Part shown: positions 10,684 to 22,992 of the stretch, in pieces
How positions within the stretch are numbered: position 1 is the first letter of the stretch
Layout: each line of letters starts with the position of its first letter
Assembly: GCA_037367405.1 (NCBI GenBank)
Contig: JAZKJV010001869.1
Coordinates: 62,001-126,000 of the forward strand
DNA: 64,000 nucleotides
Source of the DNA: Ottelia alismoides
Lineage: Eukaryota > Streptophyta > Magnoliopsida > Alismatales > Hydrocharitaceae
Direction: 5' to 3'
Notes under the pieces: model-generated
Seen by the model: the letters and a program-made list of their open reading frames with translations, nothing else
Told to the model about the DNA's origin: nothing
The model's database searches: none
Position numbers and translations under genes: made by a program

Positions 10684-13325
10684 TGAAGGATATGGTTAGA
10701 TCCTTAAGCGCATCATGGAAGCGTGAGGATCACATCATTTGTGATCGGGAGCCACTAGTCGTACTAGTTGCTCGATGGAGCAGAAATTAAAATTTTTCAT
10801 GTGACGAAACCACATGATCTAAGAACACTTCTCAGATCGTTTCATCTAAACCACAAACAAGTAAAAGGATTGCCTCTTGAAGCATGGTTGCGATCAAGTC
10901 TCTAAATGAAGAGACCTCTTGTCTCAAGTCCGATCCGACGGAGGAGATGCCTGCGAGCATGTTGATGAAACACGTGATCCTCGCAAGCCATGTTGATGAT
11001 CCAAGCGGCGAATCTCCTGATCTCGACACACACGATCCAACGTCCTCTTTACGATTGAGGTGCATCGAAGGAGATGGAGATTCTCGAGCAATCGAACCAG
11101 CAGCATAACGACGATGTTGTTGTGATGGAGACTCTCTCTAGGGCATACATGGTGGACGACAATGAGAGAGGAAGAGAGAGGGTGTGTATAAAGAATGAGA
11201 GAGAGATAGCCTTTTGTTCTCATTAGCATATGAAGAGCAAGGGGTGCCCTTATATTTATAATATTTTGGGATCCATGGATCTCAATCCATGGGCAACACA
11301 AATCCAATGGCTCTCATTGATTTGTATTTATTTTAATGGCTAAGATTTTGTTGGTCAAACCCAACAACAAGTAATTAAATTTAGATTAAATATATATTGA
11401 TAAATCAATATAAATCAATCCCAAAATTAAATCAACAATATATGGAGATAATGGAAAGGAGAGTGCCTCCTTCCATGTATATGGAGTGGACGACAACCCT
11501 TTCCAAATAGGAATTGGTGGTCGTCCCTTCCTTCCAATATGGAAGGGGCATCTCCAATGTAATCTTCTTAGATTACATTATTCCATGTATCTCCAATTTT
11601 ACAACAACAATTGTTGTAATTATTCTACAAAGATAATTCTTAAATATTTTGTGAATATTGCAATCTTACCATTGGAAATTTGTGAATCACATTCACAACC
11701 TAAAATAGAATGTGAATTACATTTTCAATTTAATGTTCAATGTGAATCCAATTCACCTTAACATTTAAATAACAAATGTAAATTGCAAATAGCTCTCTTA
11801 TATATCATAAATCACATTTATAATATATATGATTAATACAGATAGTGATATCCACATTATTCAAATACATGATAATTAAATCGCATTTAATCATCTTGGA
11901 TCTCTATTCTCATGTGCCAAATAATATGAATCACATTCACATTATTCATATCTTTGATAATCAAATCACATTTAATTATCTAAGATAACTCTCCTTATAA
12001 TATGATACAAATTCATTTTATGATAATTAAATCACATTTAATTATCCAATTTCTCAATGCTCGGATACATATATCAACAATGAAATTATCCTAAACTCTT
12101 TCAAGGTTAATGCGCTTTCTCCGCGGATACTTGGAGACAAGGACAGGGCGATTGTATTGTTCCACGTATAGTGACTCGGATATTGAGATCACATCTCAAA
12201 TCCAGATCATGGGCCTTCCATAGATGCTTGATTAAATCAAGACTGCAAATCTAATCTTCTCATTGCATCTGAATAATATTCAAATCAATGTCCAATATTG
12301 GGACTAAGATCAGATTACTTCTCTACTGAGAGGAGTCACAAAAATCCAGACCCGTTTCATCACTCCTTAGGAATGGAAGCGTCATGGTTATACAACCGTT
12401 TATGATCACATCACCCTCAGGTATTCCTAGTACATGTACATCCTGCATACTGGAAGATCCAGAATAATCCCGAAGTATAAGATCAATTTTACACTGTCTA
12501 CTTCAGTGATTTATCATTAAGTTTCTCATTCGATCATTGGGAGTTGGTATTGATCATATACTTTCCAAAAGCATATATCATACTTAGGTGTTGATCATAT
12601 ACTTTCCAAAAGTATATATCAATCCTTACATATTCAATCAAGCTTCCAAAGCGAGATGACCGCGCATGGAATTTGATTCTTCCCAATATCTCATGAGTGA
12701 GCTCATGTCTTCCGGTTCAGAAAATGAACCTGCATGATCCCTTTGAGAGATCGTATTACTCATATGCCCTTGTATGCACACCATCGCACCGGTGTATAGA
12801 CCTTGATTAGGTCATCAACATATTGGTCTGCCAAATGTACATACTCAGACATATAGTAACACATCTGTCTCCAGTCCGAGGATACGTGCCTATATCACGA
12901 CAGCATACGACATAGGACTTTGGTTATCTTGATCTTGTTAAGTCAACTATTTGATAAAACTAATATGACACCTTCGAATCTCTATTCCCATGCAAAGGAC
13001 CTGCATCAAGAAGTCGGTGAGATATCATCCAAGTGAGAAAGGAGTACCATCTCCTACTCAGGTTGGAGATCCTCTCTTAACAACCATTTGACAGTACTTG
13101 ATGAATCCTCAATCTAACTCTTTAGATATTCATCCAAGCACCATCCTCTATGATTCAATAATTGAATCAATAGTTGTATGATCATTAAGACGGCCATGGT
13201 ACATAACCCTAATTGTACTAAGGGATCTATTATGCAAATTAGTTATTATTCATTTCAGATGAGGGAATGATATTCGCTATAACATTTATTATGTAATGGC
13301 TCGTCGTGGGCTCACATGTCCAACA
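10684..13325 (-). repeat. 3' LTR of the copia element
   Basis: It aligns end to end with 18656-21299. A minus-strand TATA-like sequence lies at 11251-11260, equivalent to the intact box in the 5' LTR. The open minus frame at 10924-11307 has a homologue in the other LTR, but it overlaps the promoter position and is treated as leader, not as a gene. Confidence 0.92.
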
Positions 13326-13335
13326 ATCTCCCACT
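13326..13335 (-). other. Polypurine tract of the copia element
   Basis: The minus strand reads AGTGGGAGAT directly before TGTTGGACATG, the plus-strand priming site just upstream of the 3' LTR. A/G-rich tracts of this GTGGGAGA form are typical of copia elements. Confidence 0.8.
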
Positions 13336-13429
13336 AGCCCAAAAAGCCATTAATGGGCTAATCATTTAAACCCGCACTCATGTGACAATCATAGGCTATT
13401 TAAAAAATAGCTAGGTAAGCTGATTAGTC

Positions 13430-14560
13430 ACTATGTTCCCAAGAGACTATGCCAAGTCCTTTTGCGGCACTTCCATATCTCCTAGTGACAGTGTTCACAT
13501 CCAATGCGAATGTTGCATCTCATGCAACCAATACTCAACCATGTCAGTCATAGTGTCCTTGACACTACACCTCAGTAATTATTATAACCAGTATGTAATT
13601 TCTATTATCCTTATCAGAATACCCTTATTCCTGGAGATCTCTATCTCCTAAGGTATTCGCAGTTAAGACCTTTTAGATCTCCATCTATAAAGTCTTAATT
13701 TCTTGAAGATAGGACTTATAGATCACTACCTCTAAAGGCTTGTCATCTTTGAAGATGTTGTTATTACTACAATCAAGTGTTCTATCTCCATAGTAGGATT
13801 AGTAACAGTTACTACTCCCATTGCATGGCAGACATATGGCTTTTGTTCATATCTAGCATACTTTCAGCTTCTCGTAAATGATGCACAAAGGGAAACCAGT
13901 TTTAGCATTCACTTCCTCAACTCTTTGAGGTGATATCCCTGTAGATAGGTTAGTACAATATCTAGAGGGAAAGAAGCCTTTCTTGAAATTTTCCAGAAAA
14001 TGGAAATGTCCAAGTTGTACCATTAATGTGACGGTCCCAATACCCTCTTCTCTTTGCTTCTGAACAACTTCAGAACTAAGATCTAAGAGGTATCCTTGAG
14101 ATCATATCTCGAGGTATGGAACAATCAGATTATAAAACACTTATTATTATCTTCCTTATATCATTCCAGATGATTAGGATATTATCTACATTTAGTACGA
14201 TGAACACAGTGGCACTCCCACTAAGCTTCACATGGTTCATCAAGATTCTATCTGAAATCATAACATTTATAATTTCATCAAATCTTATGTTCCAAATACA
14301 AGAAGCTTATTTGAGTCCAAAGATGGAATTCCTTAGCTTGCACAACTTGATTTCCTCAACCATGAAGCCCTGGGGCTACTTCATGTGAATATCCTCAGAG
14401 AGGTATTCATAGAGGAATGCAATCTTGACTCACATCTTGAAGATGTCATAGTCAAGTTGTGTAGCTATAGTTAGCAATATTCTGATGGGTTCAAGCATGG
14501 TCACTGAAGAGTGTGTCTCATCACAAGCGATGTCTTCTCTTCGGTGTGCATCTCATGGCT
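13430..14560 (-). pseudogene. Copia reverse transcriptase / RNase H remnant
   Basis: The minus strand of 14386-14270 reads as MK(stop)PQGFMVEEIK, KLCKLRNSIFGLK, ASCIWNIRFDEI, the copia RT segment around 'GLKQAS'. About 80 bp further on is a catalytic-box remnant reading LNVDNILII (14181-14189 for VDN), where intact copia elements have YVDD; the second Asp is Asn. Stops occur where Gln codons are expected. Sequence down to 13430 should be RNase H, but only fragments can be followed by eye. Copia RT copies element RNA into cDNA in cytoplasmic particles; this copy cannot be active. Confidence 0.8.
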
Positions 14561-15720
14561 ACGAACCGTGCTTTGAAGGTCTCTACCTTCTCATCAGGTT
14601 CCCTCTTTCTATTGAAGATCCATTCACACCTTAATGGGTCTTACCCATAGAGGTATATCCTTGAGGGTCCATATACAACATTTGTATATGAAGTCTACTT
14701 TAGACTTTATTGTTAACATCCATCCTTCCATGCTATTATCTTCAGAAGCTTCATCACATGAAGTCAGATCATTGTCAGATTCAACTGACACATGGAATCC
14801 ATCTTCAAACTTATTTGAAGAGGTATTAGTGTTTCATCTTTAATTGTCCTTTTAATTTCCAATTTTAGGAGCATCATTATCTTCTCAAGATTAAATGAGT
14901 TCCTTCACTTCATTTTCATCTTGATTCTCAAGAGTCTCATCCTCTAAGAATCACATTCTCATAGATGAGATCTTTCAAGAATCTCAAGGTCATAAAGTAG
15001 GTATCCAATACCATCCTTTATTTTCCTAATGAAGTAGCACTCTCAGGTGTTAAATTCCAGCTTACTTGCTTGGAACCTTATTAAGGTTATATATTGTAGT
15101 CTCTACTACATATATACCTTGGAAAATAAGAGGTAATTATGCTAAGAATCACCATTGATTAAATCATGTCACACATGATCTAATTGTATCTCCCTACAAC
15201 TCCATTGAGTTTAGGTTTATTAGGAGGAGTGAGATAGAAATGACATTCATATCTCTATAAGGTATTCCATGAATTCATCTAATAGGTACTGACTACCTAG
15301 ATTAGATCAAAATTCATTTAATCTTCCTTCAAACTTTGGTTCTAAACCAAAATTGTGAAATCTTTGAACATTTTAAAGGTTTCTAAGTGAAGAGAAGAAA
15401 TCTCATATCACAAATAATCATTAATAGATATCACATATCCATAATATTTATTTTGATATAGATGATTCACATACATCAATATGTATGAGATCTTGAATAT
15501 CTTGACATCTTACACTATTCCAAGGAAGGGTGTATTGGACATTTTTACTTTTGAATACAATATTCACAAGTATGTAAGATTTGAACCTTTAGGCAATCTA
15601 AAGTTTCATCTCTTGTTAGTCTATTGATCACATCAACAGACAAATGTCCAAGGCTTGATGCCAGATCATTGTCAAATGATCTTCATTCTCCTATTGATCT
15701 TTTAAGGTTTAATTTCGGTA
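14560..15720 (-). pseudogene. Copia GAG-pre-integrase and integrase remnant
   Basis: Near 15623-15690 the minus strand encodes WHQALGHLSVDVINRL, the His-x-x-Leu-Gly-His motif of the GAG-pre-integrase domain. It is followed by a degenerate zinc-binding His/Cys region (CLKVQILHTCEYC) and the start of the integrase core, where the expected acidic triad is hidden by frameshifts. Its position upstream of RT on the same strand is the defining copia arrangement. Boundaries are approximate. Confidence 0.7.
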
Positions 15721-16980
15721 TTAGAAATGTTAATGAACCATTCATTAATTTTCTAATTTAGTAGAGTCCGCTTGATTTTAGATTACTATCTGAAATATCG
15801 CCATCATAACTCTTTATGATAGGTCTATTCCAGAATTCTTGTTTATTCCCAACATTTAGAAATAAACAATGAGTGTATTCTAATATCTAGGTCATAGAGA
15901 CATACTCTAAGACTAAGGGCTCTCCCACTGAAACTAAGAAGTCTATTTATCCAATAGAGGTTCTTGCAACAATTACATTAACATCCATGTGGATGATTAT
16001 TGAATCTTAAGATCAAATTTTTCTAGTCTTCTAAAACAAAAGCAACCAATTGCAAGTGCTATTAGAAGAATGAGATACAATTATTAGACTTTGATCTCAT
16101 CAAATAAGAAAGTCAATTTCAATGATTAAATGTAGATGTAGACTACTCCGATGCACTATCCGGGTCCTTCTCTAAGGATCCTAGATAGACTAGATAGTCA
16201 CACTATCAATACATCAGCTTATTGTAGTATTGGCATTCATCCACCTATTTGGATGTCATGTGGAAGTCATCGAAGTACAGTCAACTCTTTGACTTTACTT
16301 CTTATTTGGGTCCAACCCATGCTTCCACTACGCTCCCTTTATCTATAAATAACCATTGCTTAAGACGAAGGATCTCTTTTGCTGAATTCAAAAGATTTCA
16401 ATATAAGAGCATTTTAACATTTATACATGCTTCATTCAATTCATACATTATGAATATTCTAAAGCTTCATGAATGACTAGAGTATATACAGTAGAATGAT
16501 GATACTCATTGTATCTACATCCATCTAAACTCTTAAAAACATTGGTTCGGGTAGGTATTCAAACATTTGAATACATCATCTCTTATAGAGCCACCATTCT
16601 GCATGATACAGAGAACCATGTCACTCATGATTAAATATCGAGAGTTATAAGTATGCCTGAACATCTTCTTAGATTTTTTAAGGATCATTCGGCAATTACA
16701 ATCATCATCGACATATCACTTCTAAAGTACATTCGATGAGAGATCAAGACTATAGGGATATACAAACCCTAGGGTTGTAGTTCTATTGTCTACATAATTG
16801 TCATTCCTCATTATTATGAGGAAACCTTGCACATTGCAACTAATACATTATGTGTCCAACTGCAAGTACAATATCTTGATCATGGATCAAATCCATGATA
16901 TTTTACTGGTTATTATTGAGTATAAAATTTAGTGGGTTTAATGAATGATTATCTAAAATAAGAAATTTGCATAGATACAT
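15720..16980 (-). pseudogene. Probable copia gag/protease zone (unresolved)
   Basis: This stretch lies where copia gag and protease belong, between the leader and the GAG-pre-integrase motif. I could not follow a zinc knuckle or the protease Asp-Ser/Thr-Gly motif by eye. Short plus-strand frames here (16151-16348, 16249-16476) are antisense noise. Confidence 0.4.
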
Positions 16981-18635
16981 ATAAATATATTTTTTTTACT
17001 TTGATTTAGGAATTTTTATATCAAAGTTGTCTTGCCTTGTCAACACTGAAAGTTCATTCCCTTAATCACTTTCAATGTAAGAGATATACTTACCATCATA
17101 TCTCAGCAAGATCTGGGATCTCCTTCCTTATCTTTGTTACATCCCAATAATATGAGAACTTGTAACTCGGATAAAAAGAAGCGGGAACATATTCCTCCTT
17201 GCAACTCCAACTCGCACTCCCAATTCGGTCTTTAACACCCGGGCCCACCACCCCTAAGGTGATGTTGACCCGTCATTAATTGAACCAACCGTCAACAGGA
17301 ATAGTACTCGCTATGTACAATTCAATAGCGCCCCAATAATATGAGGACCTGATATTGGGGTCACTACGCATACGGCCTTACTCTTTCGAGAAGAAAAGAG
17401 CTCGATACAGATGCGCTTGCATACAGGAGCTATCACTTCACACAGGCATCTCCTACATACAATCCCTAGCGATGAAACCCTTCGCCTTGACGGGAGACCA
17501 TAAATGTCACTTATGTGATCCTCAATATCATATTTAAATTCTTATTAATTATCATGAATCATATTCACATAATTAATTCTTCCAAGGGAAATAACAGCAC
17601 TATTAATAATAGAGTGTTTTAGTTTTAATTGGATTCCAATTAATCTAATCATATTTAATTAATGATCTAATTAATATCCAACAAACATTCTTTTATTGTT
17701 ACTTGAAATATGGTATTATCTCAAATACGTATTATTTCAAATTTTAATAATTATAAAAATACACCGTGATCTCTCCTGCATTATCGAGTCCCTACCCACT
17801 GTCACAGCCAGTACTGACGAGAGTGGGACAGACCGCACACGGTACAACCTGCTACCCCAACACTCCCCGACTAGACACCATATCCACTTCGGGAAAGGAT
17901 AATGCCAAATTGATCATTGTGTACTTGAGATGATAATCGGTTCTTCAACTGAAGTTACACCATATATAATAATAATCAAAACAATTTTATTAACATTATA
18001 AGGATATTTGCTAAGCAAATCCCCAATCCTATTCAAGCAACTTTGTTTGTTGGAAAGTAGATTGTTTAACCAATTGTGATCTAGATCATATCTAATAAAT
18101 TATTGGTTAAGGCAATATCATTTAAGGAAATAATTATCATCAAATATTTCACAAATATTTGATTAAATGACAATCACAAGGTTCTTGATTAGGAAAGTAA
18201 TTTCCAACAGTGGCCCTCACTTACTAAAATTAGCATATCTCTATCAATTAAATCCAAATTAAGCAAATTAAGTTTTCAAAGTTTTCTAATTTGATTTACA
18301 ACAGAAATTAATGATTTTCATGCATTTCTAGGTGTTTCCAATCAGTAATTAACTCCTTAATTACGTCATGATCCGTAGTCCCCGAAACAGTGGATACATG
18401 TTCATTAATTTGATCATAACTTGAGCAAACGGATTCGAAATCACGCAAATTCAGATCCTACGGTTTCCTTATTTAATGGAGAACAAAATAAAAGTTTTAT
18501 TTTTGTGTTTAAACAATTTAAACAAAGGCGAAAATAATCACAAAACAGAGATGTGAAAATGAAATGCGAGAAAATTTTCGCAGACCCTAACGAACCCAAG
18601 TCATCCTAGGTTTATGGATCGTATCCGAAACCTCC
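16980..18635 (-). other. Copia 5' leader with a direct repeat
   Basis: Sequence between primer site and gag, about 1.6 kb. It contains two copies of CCCAATAATATGAGRAC (17143-17159 and 17332-17348), 189 bp apart, bracketing a GC-richer piece with CCCGGGCCC. A second GC-rich patch lies at 17790-17900. No coding domain is recognised. Confidence 0.5.
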
Positions 18636-18653
18636 AACCTGGTTCTGATGCCA
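18636..18653 (-). other. Primer-binding site, initiator tRNA-Met type
   Basis: The minus strand reads TGGCATCAGAACCAGGTT, matching 16 of 18 bases of the plant initiator tRNA-Met 3' end complement (TGGTATCAGAGCCAGGTT). Both mismatches are transitions. It lies 2 bp inside the 5' LTR and fixes the element's orientation. Confidence 0.9.
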
Positions 18654-18655
18654 CT

Positions 18656-21299
18656 TGAAGGATATGGTTAGATCCTTAAGCGCATCACGGAAGCATGAGG
18701 ATCGCATCATATGCGATCAGGTGCGACTAGTCGTACTAGTTGCTCGATGCAACGAAAATTAAAATTTTTCATTTGACGAAACCACATGATCCAAGAACAC
18801 TTCTCGGATCATTTCGTCTAAACCAAACACAAGTAATAGGATACCTATTGAAGCGTGGTTGCGATTGAGTCTCTAAACGAAGAGACCTCCTGTCTCAAGT
18901 CCGACCCGACAGAGGAGACGCTTGTGAGCATGTTGATGAAACACGTGATCCTCGCAATCCATGTTGATGACCAAGCGGAGAATCTCCTGATCTCGACACA
19001 CGATATTCAACATCTTCTTCGTGAGTGAGGCGCACCAAAGGAGATGGAGATTCACGAGCAATCGAACCGGCAGCATAACGACGACACTGCGGCGATGGAG
19101 ACTCTCTCTAGGACATCCATGGTGGACGGCCATGAGAGAGGAAGAGAGAGGGTGTGCATAGAGAATGAGAGAGAGAGAGCCTTGTGTTCTCATTAGCATA
19201 TGAAGAGCAAGGGGTTCCCTTCTATTTATAATATTTTGGGATCCATGGATCTCAATCCATGGGAAACACAAATCCAATGGCTCTCATTGATTTGTGTTTC
19301 TTTTAATGGCTAAGATTTTGTTGGTAAAAACCAACAACAATTAATTTAATTTAGATTAAATATATATTGATAAATCAATATAAATCAGTCCCAAAATTAA
19401 ATCAACAACATATGGAGATAATGGAAAGGAGAGTGCCTCCTTCCATGTATATGGAGTGGACGGCCACCCTTTCCTAATATGAATTGGTGGTCATCCCTTC
19501 CTTCCAATATGGAAGGGGCATCTCCGATGTAATCTTCTTAGATTACTTTATTCCATGTATCTCCAATTCTAAACAACAATTGTTGTAATTTATTCTACAA
19601 AAATAATTCATAATTATTTTGTGAATATTGTAAAATTGCCATTGGAAATTGTGAATCATATTCACAACCCAAAATAAAATGTGAATTACATTTTCAGTTT
19701 AATGTTCAATGTGAATCCAATTCACATTAACATTTAATTAACAAATGTAAATTACAAAAAGCTATCTTTTATATATCATAAATCACATTTATAATATATA
19801 TGATTAATATGGATAGTGCTATCCACATTATTCATATCTATGATAATTAAATCACATTTAATCATCTTGGATCTCTATTCTCATGTGCCAAATAATATGA
19901 ATCACGTTCACATTGGTCATATCTTTGATAATCAAATCACATTTAATTATCTAAGATAACTCTCCTTATAATATGAATCAAATTCATTTTATTTATGATA
20001 ATTAAATCACAGTTAGTTATCCAATTTCTCAATGCTAGGACACATATATCAACAATGAAAATATCTTGAACTCTTTCAAGGATAATGCGCTTTCTCTGTG
20101 GATATTTGGAGATAAGGATAGGGAGATTGTATTGTTCAATGTATAGTTAGTTGGATATTGAGATCACATCTCAAATCTAGATCTCGGGCCTCCCATAGAT
20201 GCTTGATTTAATCAAGACCGTAAATCTAATCTTCTCATTGCATCTGCATCACATTCAGATCAATGTCCAATATTAGGACTAAGATCAAATTACTTCTCTA
20301 CTGAGAGGAGTCACTAAAATCCAGACCCGTTTCATCACTCCCTAGGAATGGAAGCGTCATGGTTATACAACTGTTTATGATCACATCACCCTCAGGTATT
20401 CCTAATACATGTACATCATGCATACTGAAGACCCAGAATAATCCCGAAGTATAAGATCCATTGTACATTGTCTACTTCATGGATTTATCATTAAGTTTCT
20501 CATTCAATCATTGGGAGTTGGTATCGATCATATACTTTCCAAAAGCATATATCATACCTAGGTGTTGATCATAAACTTTCCAAAAGTATATATCAATCCT
20601 TACAAATTCAGTCAAGCTTCCAAAGTGAGATGACCGCGTGCGGAATTTGATTCTTCCTAATATCTCGTTAGTGAGCTCATGTCTTCCGGATCAGGAAATG
20701 AACCTGTATGATCCCTTTGAGAGATCGTATTACTTATATACCCTTGTATGCACACCAGTGCGCTGGTGTATAGACCTTGATTAGGTCATCAACCTATTGG
20801 TCTGCCAAATGTACATACTCAGACATATAGTAACACATCTGTCTCCGGTCAGAGGATGCGTGCCTATATCATGACAGTATACGACATAGGACTTTGGTTA
20901 TCTCGATCTCGTTAAGTCAACTCTTTGACCTAACTAATCTAATACCTCTGAATCTCTATTCCCATGGAGAGGACCTGCATCAAGAGGTCGGTCAGATATC
21001 AGCCAAGTGAGAAAGGATTGCCATCTCCTACTCAGGCTGGAGATCCTCTCTTAACAATCATTTGACGGTTCCTGATGAGTCCTCAATCTACCTCTTTAGA
21101 TATTCATCCAAGCACCAGCCTCTATGATTCAATAATTGAATCAATAGTTGTATGAGCATTAAGACGGCCATGGTACATAACCCTAATTGTACTAAGGGAC
21201 CTATTTTGCAAATTAGTTATTCTTTATTTCAGATCAAGGAATGATACTCATAATAACATTAATTATGTAATGGCTCACTGTAGGCTCGCATGTCCAACA
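18656..21299 (-). repeat. 5' LTR of the copia element
   Basis: It starts at 21299 with TGTTGGACATG and ends at 18656 with CCTTCA on the minus strand. About 2.07 kb of U3 precede the TATA box at 19222-19230, leaving roughly 570 bp for R and U5. It is cleanly flanked by GAGGG on the outside and the primer site on the inside. Confidence 0.92.
19222..19230 (-). promoter_or_regulatory. TATA box of the copia 5' LTR
   Basis: The minus strand reads TATAAATAG, a consensus plant TATA box, followed by a gene-leader-like segment toward the primer site. The 3' LTR carries TATAAATAT at the same place. Confidence 0.7.
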
Positions 21300-21304
21300 G
21301 AGGG
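21300..21304. repeat. Target-site duplication of the copia element (right)
   Basis: GAGGG, identical to 10679-10683. Confidence 0.9.
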
Positions 21305-22992
21305 ATAAAGAAGAGAAACTAATTTAAGGATGTAGATGGAGGTTCTTGGTCTTGAGAAGCTCGTCAGAGCTTCTGTGATTCTCGCTCGATGCGGTAGTGT
21401 GCGGAACTTGAGCAGCTCACGGTGGAGCTACGATAAGGACAGAGGTCCCTTAGATCTCACCGAGAACTGGATGGATGGTCATCACCTTCCAAGTACTCAC
21501 AACTTGCAGTCACTGGCGATGAGTTGAAGATGCTCCCTCTCGCTCGTAAACGGCAGATTTTAGAAGAGGGAAGTAAATCTTTGATTTTGATGGCATGCTG
21601 CTAGGGCTTGGCAAAGAATGAGGTGGAGTGGGGTATGTGGAGGAGAGTGGGGTGATGGGACTTGGTCGAGGAGGAGTGAAGAAGGAGTGGTGCGACTCGA
21701 CCGAGTCGGGTGGAGAAGGCGAAGGGTGTAGCTCGGCGGAGGAAGCGAAGGGAGAAGAAAAGGCCTCAGTCGTTCAATCAGCCAAGATCGAATAGTCAAG
21801 ATGAAGCCATGTGGCGAAGGGAATATTAAAAGAAAAAACAAAAAGAAGAAATATATTAAGGATGATTGATCTCGGTCATTGGATGAAGGGGTACTTCATC
21901 CAACGGATGAGATTAGAAGAAGCTAATTGAGGGCAAGTAGGGGGCTTGTGGCAACTCCTAGAGCTACCACATGTCACCTCCACAAAAATCGGAAATAAAA
22001 TAAAGAGAAATCAAACTAGAATAGTAAACAATGTCAAATCAAAAAGTTGTCTTCATGAAATTTTTTCTCTCTATGAGATCTACAACTTCCGTGAAATATA
22101 AACAAAAAGAAGTCATCTATATAAAGTGTATTTTTGGTGGTCTTCTATGTACATAGAATACCTAAATTTTTTATGTTTGTAAGTTTTTATTATTTTGAAA
22201 TAAGGAAAACTTAAAATAAAATCAATGGAAATATAAAAAAATATATACACATTTATCTAATTTTTCTATTTTCACTAATTTAGAAAATAAAGATAAAATA
22301 AAATGGGACTTATGTACAAACTATATATACAGACTTAGAATGATTCATTTTATTTGATTTTAGATGCATTTTATATTCATATATTTTTGCATACTTTATT
22401 AAAACATAAATCAAAGAAAATAAATTAACAATAAATAAATTTAAAAGATTTAATTTGTGCAAAAAAATAAGTTCTAATTGATCAACTATATACTATGTAC
22501 AATGAAGACCCAAAACCAAAGTTTCACATATGAACTCCGATTCTTTTTAATTTAGTCTTATTTTGTAGATAATCGAATGTGTATTAATTTAGAAGTGAGT
22601 AGGGATTCATACAAGAGTGTGTACGAGAGATATTTGCATTTGCAGCTTTTTTGTCTTAAACTAGAGATTAGTTTTATTTATCAACTATACATGTTAGTAT
22701 TTTTCTGATATTTTTCCTTTATTAATGTTAGTAATATGTACAAAATGGAGTTGATTTTATTGTATTTGGGGTTAGTATAAAATAAAGAGAAATACAAGAA
22801 GTTAGTTAATATACGTGTGATTATTTAGAATAATTCTGGATTCTTATTAATGCAATTATGAATGCTAAAATATGGATATTATTTACACATGCATGAATTA
22901 TAATAATGTAATATAAATGTCTAAATGCAATTAACTACTTGTGAATGGAGCTTTATTTTCAGCTTTTAAAGTGATGAATCATGTATTCATCA
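21305..22992 (-). mobile_element. Proximal part of the 3' LTR (U1) of element D
   Basis: On the minus strand it opens with TGATGAAT-N5-ATTCATCA (22972-22992) just after a polypurine-like tract (AAGTATGAGGGAT). It then carries the common LTR blocks: 'ggttttgggtcttc' near 22510, the 'atctacaact' block near 22080, and a decayed G-box hairpin at about 21945-21977. A GC-richer leader follows, with a GTGAGTACTT donor-like site at 21491-21500. The copia element interrupts it at 21304. Minus frame 21560-21841 lies in the leader and has no recognisable product. Confidence 0.75.
21491..21500 (-). other. Splice-donor-like site in the D LTR leader
   Basis: GTGAGTACTT on the minus strand, at the end of the GC-richer leader segment. 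Confidence 0.35.

Larger units (their letters stand above)
10684..21299 (-). mobile_element. Complete but decayed Ty1/copia LTR retrotransposon, 10.6 kb
   Basis: Two direct LTRs of 2642 and 2644 bp (10684-13325 and 18656-21299) run from TGTTGGACATG to ATATCCTTCA on the minus strand. A primer site matching initiator tRNA-Met (18636-18653), a polypurine tract (13326-13335) and perfect 5-bp target duplications GAGGG complete the element. Domain order on the minus strand, GAG-pre-integrase and integrase then reverse transcriptase, is the copia order. The reading frame is broken by many stops and shifts, so it is non-autonomous now. By eye the LTRs match at about nine in ten positions, so it is old. 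It sits inside the 3' LTR of element D. LTRs of 2.6 kb are long for copia; clade placement needs an RT tree. Confidence 0.93.

Noticed and set aside
10924..11307. Minus frame in the copia 3' LTR, with a counterpart at 18873-19277
   Set aside because: Similarity is that of paired LTRs; the frames overlap the TATA position and their C termini differ by frameshift.
14116..14388. Plus-strand 90-aa frame in the copia interior
   Set aside because: It is antisense to the copia reverse transcriptase remnant.
17200..17900. Host gene exon or tRNA in the GC-rich patches of the copia leader
   Set aside because: No cloverleaf or tRNA box B sequence could be followed, and the patches lie inside a complete element between primer site and gag.
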